Shown here in pieces: positions 41,170-52,400 of a stretch of DNA of 64,000 nucleotides; the first letter of the stretch is position 1, and each line of letters starts with the position of its first letter. The DNA is from Piezodorus guildinii (taxonomy: Eukaryota > Arthropoda > Insecta > Hemiptera > Pentatomidae), in contig CM041298.1 of NCBI GenBank assembly GCA_023052935.1, forward strand, positions 24,518,192-24,582,191. The letters run 5' to 3'. The position numbers and the translations under genes were made by a program. The notes beneath the pieces are model-generated. The model searched no databases. It saw only the letters and a program-made list of their open reading frames with translations, and was not told where the DNA came from.

Positions 41170-42430
41170 ATAAAGAAAAATCTGGTGCGCGCAACACACG
41201 ACTTTCACTTACCTTCGTTACTGATACCAATTTGAGAATTATAAAACAAATTTAGAATCGAAAATAAATTATCAAAGAATTATTAACATTGGATTTTAAA
41301 AGAAATACGTGTTTTATTAAATAACCTATTATGTTATTACCTACGACGACCAGTTTGTTTTATCGTCTTTTCATCACTCTTCGTTAAATTTTACAATAGT
41401 ATGTATAAGATAATTTTTTTCTAAAATCTTTTGCATTTCAACGGTATATTATACATGTATATTACTGTTCTTAAGTTAAAAAACAAAAAATTGCACTAAA
41501 AAAATATTTATGCAGTTATCTCCTTAAGTTGGTTATCAAATTCGGTCAACTTATATATTTACCTGTTTTTTAGATTTAATAATCAGATGATATGGTGAAT
41601 TTCATACAAACTACTAAACTAAAGGTACTTTATAGGAAGAAATTTTGAAATATCGCCATTTAAGCCCTGTCAGACTATTTCAGTCATAATGAACGTACTG
41701 TAGCGTCCGGCGATGACAGCCCCATCCAGTGGCCAAACGATGAAACAATTACATTAACAAAGTTTAATTAGTTTTCTTCTCAATTTGGGTATCGAATTTT
41801 ATTTAACTTAAATATTTACCTGCCTTTTATCAATGTTAATAAGATGATATGGTTATTTTTATAGAATATACAAAATTAAAGGTACTTTCAGGAGTGCTAC
41901 CATTGGGTAGTTCTTCTACAAGTCTCTTCTATGTCATTTTTCTAATATCATATTTACTTGATGTATTTTTTTGAATACAGTTGTAAATTTCAATAAATTA
42001 TGTTTTAAAAAAAAAAAAAAAAAAGGTACTTTAGAGGAAGAAAATTTAAAATATCTGCATTTAAGCCCCATCAGACTATTTCAATCAGAATGAAACCAAC
42101 ATGATATTAAAGCCCATTAAATTTTACATCAATATAGCGAGTTTAATAAAAATCGTTTGAGGCGTTTTTGAGAAAATCGTAGAAACGTGCTACTTAGTGC
42201 ATGGGATAAAGTAGGACTTCCGGTCAGCAAATTTTAGTGAAAAAGTTGCTGTAACCTCTCGGGCGTATAGTTGTCCTAAATATGAAATTTCAGTTTCGAA
42301 CGACTTAGCACACAGACTATTTTGCGAGACTTCGTTATTTGGACTCAGGGGACCCTAAACGTGTATTTCCGTTGAAACCTAGAATTCGAAACTTTTCACG
42401 ATCGCAATACTTTCCCCTATTATATATTTC
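41170..42430 (+). repeat. AT800, two joined copies
   Basis: First copy starts with the proper left end (ATCTGGTGCGCGCAACACAC at ~41173) and runs to ~41700. After a 60-bp join (GTCCGGCGATGACAGCCCCA) a second, 5'-truncated copy runs from ~41760 to the usual right-hand blocks near 42420. A small LINE insertion sits at 41889-42021. Confidence 0.8.
41889..42021 (+). mobile_element. JOC-2 3'-end insertion with TSD
   Basis: 133 bp of JOC-2 3' UTR (GGAGTGCTACCATTGGGTAG ... ATACAGTTGTAAATTTCAAT) with a poly(A) tail, bracketed by AAAGGTACTTT at 41878-41888 and 42022-42032. It defines the exact JOC-2 3' end. Confidence 0.92.
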
Positions 42431-42454
42431 ATAGGGTTGTATATATACTATTAG

Positions 42455-43365
42455 GCAATAGGGTTGCCTTAGCTTTCAACGGTCTGAGTAGACTAGGGGG
42501 CGCTTTCTGGGACCTTAGATACCCAGCAACAATGACCATTTATTACGGCATGGTGCTGGGTATTCTGAGATACGCGTCTTCCGCCTGGTTAAGAACATCA
42601 CACAACGGCAGAAGCGCAGGTTGGCGACCATTCAGCGAACGTCTTTGCTACGAGTAACAAAGGCTTACCGTACTGTATCCCATGAGGCGGTTCAAATTCT
42701 TGCAGGAGGGAGTACCTCTCGACCTCCTCCGGCGTGACGATTCATTTAAAGATGCCTACCTAAGAGGCACGGCTTAGCAGGTCTTCCGGGGAATATCCAA
42801 ATGAGGATTGCGTAGGACCCAAGGGAATAGAAGCGTGCAATCCGGGAAGATACCATTGATGAGTGGGAACGCCGGTGGGAGACAACCTCAAAAGGTGCTA
42901 TCTTAAAGAAATTCTTGCACACGGTCCGGGCACGATTGAAAGATAAATGAATTGTTCCGGATTACTGGGTCTCGCAATTCCTCACTGGGCACGGGGCTTT
43001 CCGAAGTAAGTTACACAGTTTCGGAAAAGACGTAGATCCCCTGTGCCCCAGTTGTGGAGTCGCGGAGACTGCTGAGCACATCATTGTGGACTGTTTCGCG
43101 TTTGAGGCACTAAGGGCCATACTATTGAGGTAATGTGGGCTCTGAATCCTATCGAAGAGCGATTTCCCTCAGCTGGTGTCTGAACAGAATTATGAACATT
43201 TTCTATCATTTATTCAGGGGTGGAAAACTTTAGTTGGTCCGGCAGCTTTTAACTGGACGGGATCGAGGAAGACCACCTCCGAAAGAAAAAGCAGAAGCTG
43301 AAGAGATGGTCATAGAGGAGAGGCCAGGGTGATAAACTGAGATGATAATAAAAGAAGAAGAAAAA
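42455..43365 (+). pseudogene. R1-clade LINE, ORF2 C-terminal remnant
   Basis: Readable blocks in several frames: ALAFNGLSRLGGAFWDLRYP, RLATIQRTSLLRVTKAYRTV, SHEAVQILAGG, WERRWETTSKGAILKKFLHT, FLTGHGAFRSKLHSFG and the zinc motif DPLCPSCGVAETAEHIIVDC. 'IQR..LLR.TKAYRTVS..A...LAG.PPLDL' and the final C-x2-C-x7-H-x4-C are characteristic of R1-clade LINEs. Many frameshifts and stops. R1-clade elements often target rDNA or other fixed sites; none is recognisable here. Confidence 0.85.
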
Positions 43366-43614
43366 AAAAGTTCAAGATTACTACTGGTAGCATCTCAGTG
43401 ATGGCTAGCGACCCCCGTATTGCAGGGAGACATAAATAAATATAGGTAAGTGAAAGTAAAAATAGTAAATAAGTCTTTTATGAATGCTTTTGGTTCATTA
43501 TTTTCAATTCAAGAAATAGCAGATAAATAGCGCTTGAGCAATCAAGCAAAATCAAAGACTCTGAGTCATCATGAAGTTTACAAACAACTTTAAATTATTG
43601 TTTACTGTTGATTT
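43366..43614. other. No recognised gene
   Basis: AT-rich with a degraded JOC-2-like phrase at 43380-43410 (TACTGGTAGCATCTCAGTGA). Confidence 0.3.
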
Positions 43615-43800
43615 ATTTATATTAATTATTTAACTCTTCAATATAAGACACCACGTTTCACATCCGTATAGAAACTTCGAAAGAATAACAGTTTTATAAA
43701 TTTTAAACTTGAAGTCTCTTGATAGAACTCGCGAGCTAAGTAATTTCGGAGCTGAATAATAAGCATTTTCCACCTTTATCCGCTTCTTTATTTTCTCCTA
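43615..43800 (-). pseudogene. RTE-type LINE fragment
   Basis: Minus strand reads RIKVENAYYSAPKLLSSRVL, SRDFKFKIYKTVILSKFLYG, CETWCLIL. 'RI..GN..Y..L..LL.SR.LS...K..IYKT.ILP..LYGCETW' is typical of RTE-like LINEs after the RT palm. Confidence 0.8.
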
Positions 43801-43944
43801 GATTTCTTTTTTTATTGTTATTGTCTAGCAATAAAAGCAGTACCTGATTGAGAGTACTTGATATACTCAACGTGTTCAAACAAATGTCCTGATTTATCAA
43901 AATAACCAAGATCATTTTCGGTTGCACAACGCGGAATTCCGGAG

Positions 43945-44180
43945 CTTATACCATGTCGGTATGATTGAGTTGATGGCATCGCGAAAAACGAATTCCGAAA
44001 AAGTTAGTATGGAATGAACCAACTGGTAGGCGTCTGAGGGGTAGGCCGAAACGTCGATGGGAGGATTGTGTTAAGCCTGATCTCAGGGGGATTGGGTTTG
44101 AGCGGTTGAAGTAGTCTGTATTTATACATGCAGCCAGAAGTGATATCTTACAACTTTGTGTGATATCAAAAGCCACGTGG
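43945..44180 (+). pseudogene. RTE-type LINE C-terminus
   Basis: Plus strand reads WNEPTGRRLRGRPKRRWEDC, VKPDLRGIGFE: same family as the minus-strand copy at 880-1090. It lies opposite in orientation to the neighbouring RTE fragment at 43615-43800. Confidence 0.8.
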
Positions 44181-44469
44181 GGATGTATCTATACAGGTAT
44201 TTTATTCAAGTTCATTTTATATACTTCATGGGGTTATATTTAACTTAAAAATAGCTCATTAAATTCAGAATGGTGAAGCTTATTTTAAGGTTCCAAATTC
44301 AGCGAGATCTTTCCAGGAACTGGATTATTAATTTTGCGAAAGCCAGCACTCATGTTGAGCCGCTTCAATTCTGAAAAAAAAATATAATGATAACTCTCGG
44401 GCATGTAGGACGTCATATCGCTCAAAACGAACTAAATTATGCTTTTATAATAATCTTCCTTATTCCTTT

Positions 44470-44985
44470 CCCAACCTATATATAGTATGGGAAATTACAA
44501 GGGTCATTAAAGTTTTTGGATTTGAGAGTTCATCGGAAATATACATTTCATGGTCCTTGAATCCTAATCACCAATTTCCGCGAATCAGTATGTGTGCGAG
44601 CTGGTAGTGAGTCAATCTCAAAAACAATAAGTAGTATAGAACTGAAATTCCAGAAATTAGAACCGTATATGCCTGAGAATTTAAGCAACTTATACATAAA
44701 AATTAAACTTCCAGAAGCGCTACAGCACAACATACATTTTGTACCTTTTTACCGTTTTCAAAACGATTTTGATTAAACTCCCTATAGATATGTAAAATTT
44801 AATTGGCTTTTATATCGTATACGTCTGATTCTAATTAAAACAGTCTGAAAGAGCTTAAATGTAGAAATTTTATTCATCTAAAATATTTTCTATATTTTAT
44901 TAAAAAAATAAACTATTTCATCTTGTTAGCATTGATAATATACTGTTAAATGTACAAGTTGAAAGGATTTGATAATCAACTGAAG
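44470..44985 (-). repeat. AT800, diverged minus-strand copy
   Basis: From CTATATATAGTATGGGAAAT through CATTTCATGGTCCTTGAATC, TTTGATTAAACTCCCTATAG to GTACAAGTTGAAAGGATTTG. The blocks follow AT800 order but are strongly diverged. Confidence 0.7.
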
Positions 44986-45375
44986 GGGAAAAGAGCAACA
45001 ATATCCTTTATACTTTTACAATCATTACTTTGTGTAGTTATGTCTTGATTTATTATATTATTCATTTTTTTTTTGTTAATTTTTTTTTTACATTTAATTG
45101 TTCAGATTTTTTTTTAAATAATTACTCTCAGGCAAGAAATCCCACATTTATCGTATTTTGTATAATTCTGAAGGGACTTCTATTCTAGCTTATTTTTTTA
45201 CTATCTGGTAGTCAGTTATGATAGAACGGTCCCAGTATATTGTTATGTGATTGTCCGAGATTACGTGCTTCCTAATTATTAAATCTTTAACTTAATTATA
45301 TTAAACTAGATTAAAATTATAATCGATAACAACCCATGGCATCCCAAAAATCAAACCTTCATCTTCTTCTCTATA
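44986..45375. other. AT-rich, no recognised gene
   Basis: Nothing recognised. Confidence 0.4.
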
Positions 45376-45377
45376 TA

Positions 45378-46230
45378 CGAGGCATGTTTTTTAAGTAAGT
45401 ACCGTTTTGGAATTAAAAAAAGATGTGCAAATATATCGCAATAATTTTATTTTTACATAAAAGCCTGTACCTTAATCTACTTTTCTACATAATTTCCATG
45501 TATTTTCAATGAGTGTTTAAGATGCTTCCGACGATCGTGAGTCCCGCTGATTGTGAAGTACGGGCTGTTATACGATTTCTTAGTGCTAAAGGCGTAAAAC
45601 CGATCGATATTCATCGTGAGATCGTTGAAGTTACGGGCAAAACATTATGAGTGATGGAATGGTAAGGAAATGGATGAGAGCATTTAAAGATGGCCGCACA
45701 AATGTGCATGGTGAAGAACGGAGTGGGCGTCCATATTGCTAGTGGAGTTTCTGCCTCGTAATGAGACAATCAATGCAGCGTCTTATTGTGAGACATTGAA
45801 AAATCTGCGTCGTGCAATCCAGAAAAAAAGACGTGGTAAGTTGAGTAAGGGTATCGTTTTGCTGCATGACAATGCCCGTCCACATGTGGCTAATCGGACC
45901 AAAGATCTCATCAAATCATTTAAATGGGCAATTCTAGATCATCCTCCATACAGCCCTGATCTGGCGCCCAGCGACTACCATTTGCTACACTTGATGAAAC
46001 ACCTGGGCGGTCGGCGTCTTCAATTGTTTAACAAGTCAGGCGGCAGAATTTTTTGAGGAGGGTATTCAAAAACTGGTGCCTTGGCATAACGCAAGTGCCT
46101 CAAAATTCATGGAAATTATGTAGAAAAGTAGATTAAGGTACAGGCTTTCATATAAAAATAAAAGTATTGCGATATATTTTCACGTTTTTTTTTAATTCCA
46201 AAACGATACTTACTTAAAAAACATGTCTCG
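45378..46230 (+). mobile_element. MAR-1, mariner element with internal deletion
   Basis: 853 bp bounded by TA at 45376-45377 and 46231-46232. Inverted repeats of about 120 bp, unusually long for mariner: CGAGGCATGTTTTTTAAGTA at the left, inverted CGAGACATGTTTTTTAAGTA at the right, continuing through GCCTGTACCTTAATCTACTT and TCTACATAATTTCCATG. Inside is a broken transposase. The bases after the right TIR include a second, solo right end of the same family at 46438-46513. Confidence 0.93.
45531..46123 (+). pseudogene. MAR-1 transposase, deleted and frameshifted
   Basis: N-terminal DNA-binding part: PADCEVRAVIRFLSAKGVKP, IDIHREIVEVTGKT, then a 1-base frameshift at ~45648 and MSDGMVRKWMRAFKDGRTNV, HGEERSGRP. 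The sequence then jumps at ~45737 to LVEFLPRNETINAASYCETL, GIVLLHDNARPHVANRTKDL (second catalytic Asp), HPPYSPDLAPSDYH (third Asp). The first catalytic Asp region is deleted, and the C-terminus is frameshifted again near 46030. It ends at a TAG overlapping the right TIR. It cannot be active. Confidence 0.9.
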
Positions 46231-46264
46231 TAGATTATTTAATAAAGCACATGTTTCTATTAAA

Positions 46265-46430
46265 ACTTAATTTGTTTGTTTAATTATTTAACTTCACTTT
46301 ATGCTACTATGGCTAATCTGATGATGCTACAGTATGAGTCCTAAATTTCGACTACACAGGTTTAATCAGAATAAGGATCTTTAACGAGTACCTGACATCC
46401 CAAAGGCTTAAACCACTTTTTTTTGGCACT
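46265..46430 (-). mobile_element. SINE-2, partial
   Basis: GTTTGTTTAATTATTTAACT, ATGCTACTATGGCTAATCTG, GTTTAATCAGAATAAGGATC and AGTACCTGACATCCCAAAGG are SINE-2 body blocks. The tRNA-like head is replaced by MAR-1-like sequence. Confidence 0.8.
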
Positions 46431-46437
46431 TCTAGGG

Positions 46438-46513
46438 AACAGGCTTTTATGTAAAAATAAAATTATTGCGTTATCTTAGCACTTCTTTTTTTAATTTAAA
46501 AAAACATGTCTCG
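46438..46513. mobile_element. MAR-1 solo right end
   Basis: Matches the last ~76 bp of MAR-1 (AGGCTTTTATGTAAAAATAA ... AAAACATGTCTCG) followed by TA. Only the right inverted repeat is present. Confidence 0.85.
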
Positions 46514-46519
46514 TATATA

Positions 46520-46970
46520 AAATGATAATGCAATTTTGGTTTCTGTGAACCCTTTTTAAACCACAAGACGGATTATAAAACGATTTTTACTATAATTTTG
46601 AGCATTCTTTTCTGAAGGTTTAAAAGTAAAATAGATTGCAATTTAACTTTTTCTTACAACTTCTTTTAACTTACAAATTATTTCTGAAATGTAAATAGTA
46701 ATACAGAGGTATAATATACCGTGGTAAAGAGCAAGGATTTAGAAAAGTTAATACGCAATAAAAAAAAAATAACAAGTTAATACAAACTTGTAAGCTCATA
46801 AACTTATGAACCTATATTTTTGGGAAAGAGGGACGTTATCACCGCCGTACAAGATCGTGGAAGTTATGTATATTCTTCCATTAAATACGCAAGATTGTAG
46901 AAAGAATATTACGAACTGCATTGTAACCATGTTTTAAACATAAATGGTAAGTAGTTATAAATTTATAAAC
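46520..46970 (+). repeat. Repeat family F, plus-strand copy
   Basis: Inverted relative of 61085-61480. Shared blocks: TTTTGGTTTCTGTGAACC, GAGCATTCTTTTCTGAAGGT, ACCTATATTTTTGGGAAAGA, CGCCGTACAAGATCGTG, ATGTATATTCTTCCATT. No ORF; class unknown. Confidence 0.75.
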
Positions 46971-47339
46971 TAATACTTTTATTAATTATTTCATGAAAAC
47001 GGATATTTCCCTAAAAAACGAAATGAGATTCTTGCGACAACTTAATTTAACTTTTAAAATATAATTTAAATAGTAATTAGAAATATAAAATTGTAATAAA
47101 CCGAATAAAATAGGTACCGTTTTTATTTCTTTAGTTTTGAATACATAAATATATAGAAGTTGTGCTTTCTTCATATCAATTTTCTGTTATCTATGCTTGA
47201 CTTTAAAATAACAAAGATATAAACATTGTGATTCATGTTTTTCAGTTCTGTCGATGATTAAATATCTGTGGCGGTCGTGAAAAACTAGATAACTCGAGTT
47301 ATATCGAAAATGAGTTAACTTCACGCTCCCTCAGACCTT
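46971..47339. other. AT-rich, no recognised gene
   Basis: No coding motif. The frame 46986-47174 is not supported. Confidence 0.4.
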
Positions 47340-47760
47340 CTCCTACGTCGTGTTATTTATTTATTTTGTAACATAAAGGCTTTTCAACCATAAAGGTTAT
47401 TTTAGCCCTAAACTAATCATACAGATACAATATAATAATAGTAATAATACTAATAATACATACATATATACTAATAATAATGCATACATATAATACTTAT
47501 ATGATAAATAATAAAATACAATACAAACATTATACATAATATACGAAACAATACATACAATACAAATATAATACATACAAATATACTAATCACAAGGTCT
47601 TCTGTCAACCTTCGAGGTGTTCACATCGCGGTGTGCGTTCTTTGAAGTTTTCGGCATCTTTGATAGTGTGACAATACTCTTCTGAGAAGCCGCGCCGGCA
47701 GCGGATGCTACCCAGCACCAGATAAGCCCTTGTGGATTATTTATATAAAAAAAAAAAAAA
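47340..47760 (-). pseudogene. Possible LINE 3' end, minus strand
   Basis: Minus-strand frame from ~47735 reads AYLVLGSIRCRRGFSEEYCH, TIKDAENFKERTPRCEHLEG, then a stop, followed by an AT-rich stretch and a terminal AACCTTTATGGTTGAAAAGC..TTACAAAATAAATAAATA. The layout (coding end, 3' UTR, AATAAA) fits a 5'-truncated LINE, but I cannot name the family. Confidence 0.35.
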
Positions 47761-48127
47761 TCTTTTGTTTTATTTATTCTTTTATTAATACATTATTTCT
47801 TATTTGATTATCTTTTACTTCATATTTGGTTAATTATGCTTATATATTAGTTATTAATAACATTCTTCTTACATTGTCAGTTTAATTTCTTATGATTTTT
47901 CATAAATTCTTTATGATTCTTTTTATTTAATTCATATTCAGTAACTTTTACTATATCTATTTTGTGTATTTCTTCCACATTCTATTTTCAACTTGTCGCT
48001 CCTGAGTTACCGGGATTTATCTTTGTATATATTTTCTCCTTTAAAATTACTTAATAATTGTCTTTCCTCTTTCACTAATCACTACGTGAAAAAATCCTTG
48101 TGCTCAACATATCTTAAGACCTAAGCG
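47761..48127 (+). other. Probable 5' UTR of I-1
   Basis: T-rich leader of about 370 bp immediately upstream of I-1 ORF1, without ORFs. The true 5' end is not marked by a target duplication that I can find. Confidence 0.45.
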
Positions 48128-49357
48128 ATGGCCCATTCTCCCCCAGACATACGGGAATACCCCCAACCTAGACGTCCAAGGGCCTATATAGATAAGGAAA
48201 ATCAAGAAATAGAACAATTTAACAAATATTTAATTATTTCTAGAATTGATGAAGGAAGTTTTTTAACTGTTTCGCCATTCCTTATCCAAAAGTGTATCAT
48301 GAATATTGCAGGTGATATAGATAACGTTAAAAAATTAAAGAACGGAACCTTATTTGTTGTAGTAAAAAACAAAGAACAAGCACTAAAACTATCATCATGC
48401 ACTTCATTAAATGGAGAAATTAATATTAAAGTGGAACCACACAGTAACCTAAATTATTCCAAAGGGGTAATATACTGCCCCGACCTTTATTGTGTTTCAG
48501 AACAAGAAATATTAGCAGAATTAAAGGATCAATTTGTAACAAACGTTCAAAGAATTTGTATAAAACGAGACGGCGTTGAAATAAAGACAAACTCCTACAT
48601 ACTGACCTTTCACCGAGTAACTCTCCCTGACGATATAAAAATTGCATACGAAAGAGTGAAATTAAAACCTTATATCCCTTCACCCCTTCGCTGTTTTTCC
48701 TGTCTTGTTTTCGGACATCATAAAAATAAATGCGGGAAAACCCCGATATGCTCACATTGTGCACTTCCTAAACATGAAGGTAATTGTAACTCCATTGTGC
48801 CGACGTGTGTCAATTGCCATGGTGAACATAACAGCCTCGACAGAATTTGCCCGAAATATAAAGAGGAGAGGGACATTAAAGAACTACAGGTGACTAAAAA
48901 ATTATCATATAATTTAGCAAAAAAGCAATACCTTGAAAACTTGCCCCTAAGACTAACCAAAACCTTTTCCCAAGCTGTAACTCAACCCAAAAATCGAAAT
49001 AATAAAAAGGAAACCAAGGACATAATGATACAAGTAGATTTACCGATAGATAAAAATGCAAGCACATTAAAAGAAACCCCACTCAACTTAAGTTCTTCTA
49101 TCGAGGTACAAACACCAGGTTCAACTCGAGTTGTTAGCACCCATCCCCACTCTCATTCCGACACCATCCCTCTTATCCAAAACCCAGGTCCCTCTTCCTC
49201 CAACTCTCTCCCACCTCCCATCTTATCCCTATCCCAAAATGAACAACCCTCACAACCTAATGAACCCTCTTTGGAAATGTTAGACAAGGACATTAAATTA
49301 AAAAATAAAAAAGCAGAAAAGCCAAAAAAGAAATCAAAATATACCACAAATAAATGA
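48128..49357 (+). CDS. I-1 ORF1, Gag-like nucleic-acid-binding protein
   Basis: 409 codons, intact. It encodes the RNA-binding ORF1 protein of an I-clade LINE, which packages the element RNA for retrotransposition. Residues ~187-246 hold three zinc knuckles: CFSCLVFGHHKNKC (C-x2-C-x4-H-x4-C), CSHCALPKHEGNC and CVNCHGEHNSLDRIC. The N-terminal part (~residues 35-180) has the basic/hydrophobic pattern of an RRM-like domain (ISRIDEGSFLTVSPFLIQKC ... VKKLKNGTLFVVVKNKEQAL). The C-terminal third is Ser/Pro-rich then very Lys-rich. ORF2 follows after 75 bp in the same reading phase but separated by stops. The start at 48128 is the first ATG of the frame. Confidence 0.9.
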   Translation: MAHSPPDIREYPQPRRPRAYIDKENQEIEQFNKYLIISRIDEGSFLTVSPFLIQKCIMNIAGDIDNVKKLKNGTLFVVVKNKEQALKLSSCTSLNGEINIKVEPHSNLNYSKGVIYCPDLYCVSEQEILAELKDQFVTNVQRICIKRDGVEIKTNSYILTFHRVTLPDDIKIAYERVKLKPYIPSPLRCFSCLVFGHHKNKCGKTPICSHCALPKHEGNCNSIVPTCVNCHGEHNSLDRICPKYKEERDIKELQVTKKLSYNLAKKQYLENLPLRLTKTFSQAVTQPKNRNNKKETKDIMIQVDLPIDKNASTLKETPLNLSSSIEVQTPGSTRVVSTHPHSHSDTIPLIQNPGPSSSNSLPPPILSLSQNEQPSQPNEPSLEMLDKDIKLKNKKAEKPKKKSKYTTNK

Positions 49358-49432
49358 ATATAATGATTCGAAATCTATGTATCCCTAGTGTAAGATTAAA
49401 CAGAAACAGGCCTACCTTCATCATAATCAAAA

Positions 49433-52400
49433 ATGAATCATCACACTAATATTTTACAGTGGAATCTAAACGGTATAAAACCACAACATGAAGAACTAAA
49501 AATTCTTGTCAGCGATCTACAGCCTGCAGTGATATGTCTTCAGGAAACTCATCTCAGACCAACATCTAAATTCAACTATAAAAATTATAGCATTTATAGG
49601 AAAGACAAAGAACCACAAACCCGTGCATGTGGAGGAGTTCTCACAGCCATTCATAAAAAATACGTATCCAGTGAAATCTTAGTACAAACCTCCATCCAAG
49701 CAATAGTCACTAGAGTACATTTCAATGTACCCATAAACATTTGTAACTTGTACCTTCCACCCACAGAACCAATAAATGAAGTTGCTCTCAACCAACTTAT
49801 CAATAGCCTACCGCAACCATTTATTATTTTAGGAGACATGAATGCAGCTCACCAAAGCTGGGGCAACTCAGAAAATAACTATAGAGGCAATATTATCAAG
49901 CGAATACAAGATAGCTTTGATCTCTTGCTCCTTAATAATGGAGAAAAGACGCACCTATGTCCAAGAACCAGATCACTTAGTGCCATAGACATAGCTCTGT
50001 GCTCCCCAATCCTATATGGCCTCTTCAGATGGAACGTTGTTAACGATCTCCACAATTCAGATCATTACCCAATTCAAATTAGCATCATAGGACCACAAAC
50101 AATAGGGAATAGATTAAAAAATTGGAAAATCGACAAAGCGAATTGGGAAAAATTTAGAAATATCATAAACCTAGAAATAAGCAATCCTGATGATGACAAT
50201 ATAAATGACATAGTTGAAACTCTCACTAAGAGAATAATTGAGGCCTCAACTGAATCAATTCCCAAATCATCACCTAATCCATCATCCAAAATCCAGCCTC
50301 CCTGGTTTGACAAAGAATGCAAAGAAATCATAAAACAAAGAAACAAAGCTTTAAATAAATTTCGAAGATATCCAACAACAGAAAATTTAATTGCATTTAA
50401 GAAAATAAGATCACAATCACGTTATTTGATCAAAAGGAAAAAACAGCAATCATGGTCCGAGTTTACTAAAGAAATTAATAGAAATACACCTATACGCACA
50501 GTTTGGAGGAAGATTAATAGTATAAGAGGAAAATATAGTAACGATCAACCTGTACTTGAGCTTAATGGTAAAATTACGTATGACCCAAGGACACTAGCAG
50601 AAGCATTCGTCAACTACTACGCAAACACGTCATCTTTCTCCAACTATAGTCCAGAATTTCAGGAAACTATCAACAACTACGTACCAATAGATTATGTAAT
50701 TAACAGTGAAAACAGCAATATCCCATATAACTCCCCTATCACAATACAGGAATTAGAAAGTGCCCTCAGCTCTCTCAAAAAGTCTGCGGTCGGGCCTGAT
50801 GACATCCACAATGAAATGCTTAAACAATTATCTAAATCTGACATCAAGCATCTACTACATATCTTTAATACAATATGGACAAAAGGATACTTCCCAGAAA
50901 ACTGGCGAACCGCTATCATAGTGCCAATTCTAAAACCCGACAAAAACAGACTAGATATAAATGCGTATAGACCTGTCTCTCTAACAAGTTGTGTCTGTAA
51001 AGTCTTGGAGAAAATAGTAAACAAGCGCATCTTATGGTTCCTTGACAGCAATAATTGCCTACCTAGTATTCAGTGTGGACAACGAAAAGGAAGATCAACA
51101 CTAGATCATCTGGTAGCTCTTGAAGCAGAAGTGCTAAACTCTTTCATAAACAAGAAAGAGTGCCTGGGAATATTTTTCGATATCGAAAAAGCTTTCGACA
51201 CGATTTGGCGCCCTCTAGTCTTGAAACAACTAAATGAGTGGGGCATGGTAGGTGCACTTCCTTTATTTATTCAAAACTTTCTCCTGTCAAGGTACATCCA
51301 AGTTAGAGTTGCAGACAAACTATCATCCAAAAGACTTATTGAAAATGGTATTCCCCAGGGCAGTGTCTTAAGTGGAACATTGTTTATGATAGCAATTAGT
51401 AATATCCATAAAGCTCTCACCAACAGATCCTTAAAAGCCTTCCTCTTTGTAGATGATCTAGGGATCCTAATAAATTACTCTGGTTCCACAAGAGATAAAG
51501 CATTTGTCCAATCCATACTAAATCAACTCCAAACCTGGTCACAACAATCAGGTCTCAGGTTCTCACCAAATAAAACTAAGTGCATGCTATTCTCAAAGCG
51601 AAGACACCCAAGCCCTCCACCTGAAATCAAGCTATATGACCAGGCTCTATCCTTCCACAATGAGTGCAAATTCTTAGGACTCATCCTCGACTCCAAGCTG
51701 ACATGGGGCTCACATATAAAAAACATAAAGGAACAATGCCTGAAGCGACTTAATGTGTTGAAAGTCCTTGCAGGAACAAGTTGGGGATCTGACCGAACTA
51801 GATTACTTCATATATACCAATGTATCGTCGAATCCAAACTTGATCATGCCAGTCCTGTGTACGGGTCAGCAAAATCAAGAATTTTAACACAACTGGACAC
51901 AATCCACCACACAGGCCTCCGGATTGCTATTGGTGCCTTCAGGACAAGTCCAGTGCTTAGCCTGTGTGCAGAATCAGGAATTCCACCACTTAAGTTCAGG
52001 CGTCTGCAATTAGCATGCAATTATATCTCATCACTGGCCACACAACCCAATAACCCTGCCTACAAATATATATACCAAGCCAAGTACAAAATAGTTTATC
52101 AGAATAATCCGACCAAACCAGCACCATTAGGAATAAGATCGAGGGCTTACGTCGAAGAACTTCTTCACATGCATCTCAATAAGACAACAGAAACAATAGA
52201 AGCACCATGGGACCAAACAGTACCAAGAACAAACTTAACTCTGACAAAGTATAACAAAACTGACACACCGCACTATGTAATAAGAGAAAAATACAATGAA
52301 ATTATATGTGATCATTCAGACTACACAAAAATATTCACAGACGGGTCCAAAATAAATGATCAAGTTGGGCTGTCCATTGTTACACCCGTAAGTATCCTTA

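Noticed and set aside
43946..44176. Minus-strand 76-codon gene
   Set aside because: Antisense shadow of the plus-strand RTE fragment.
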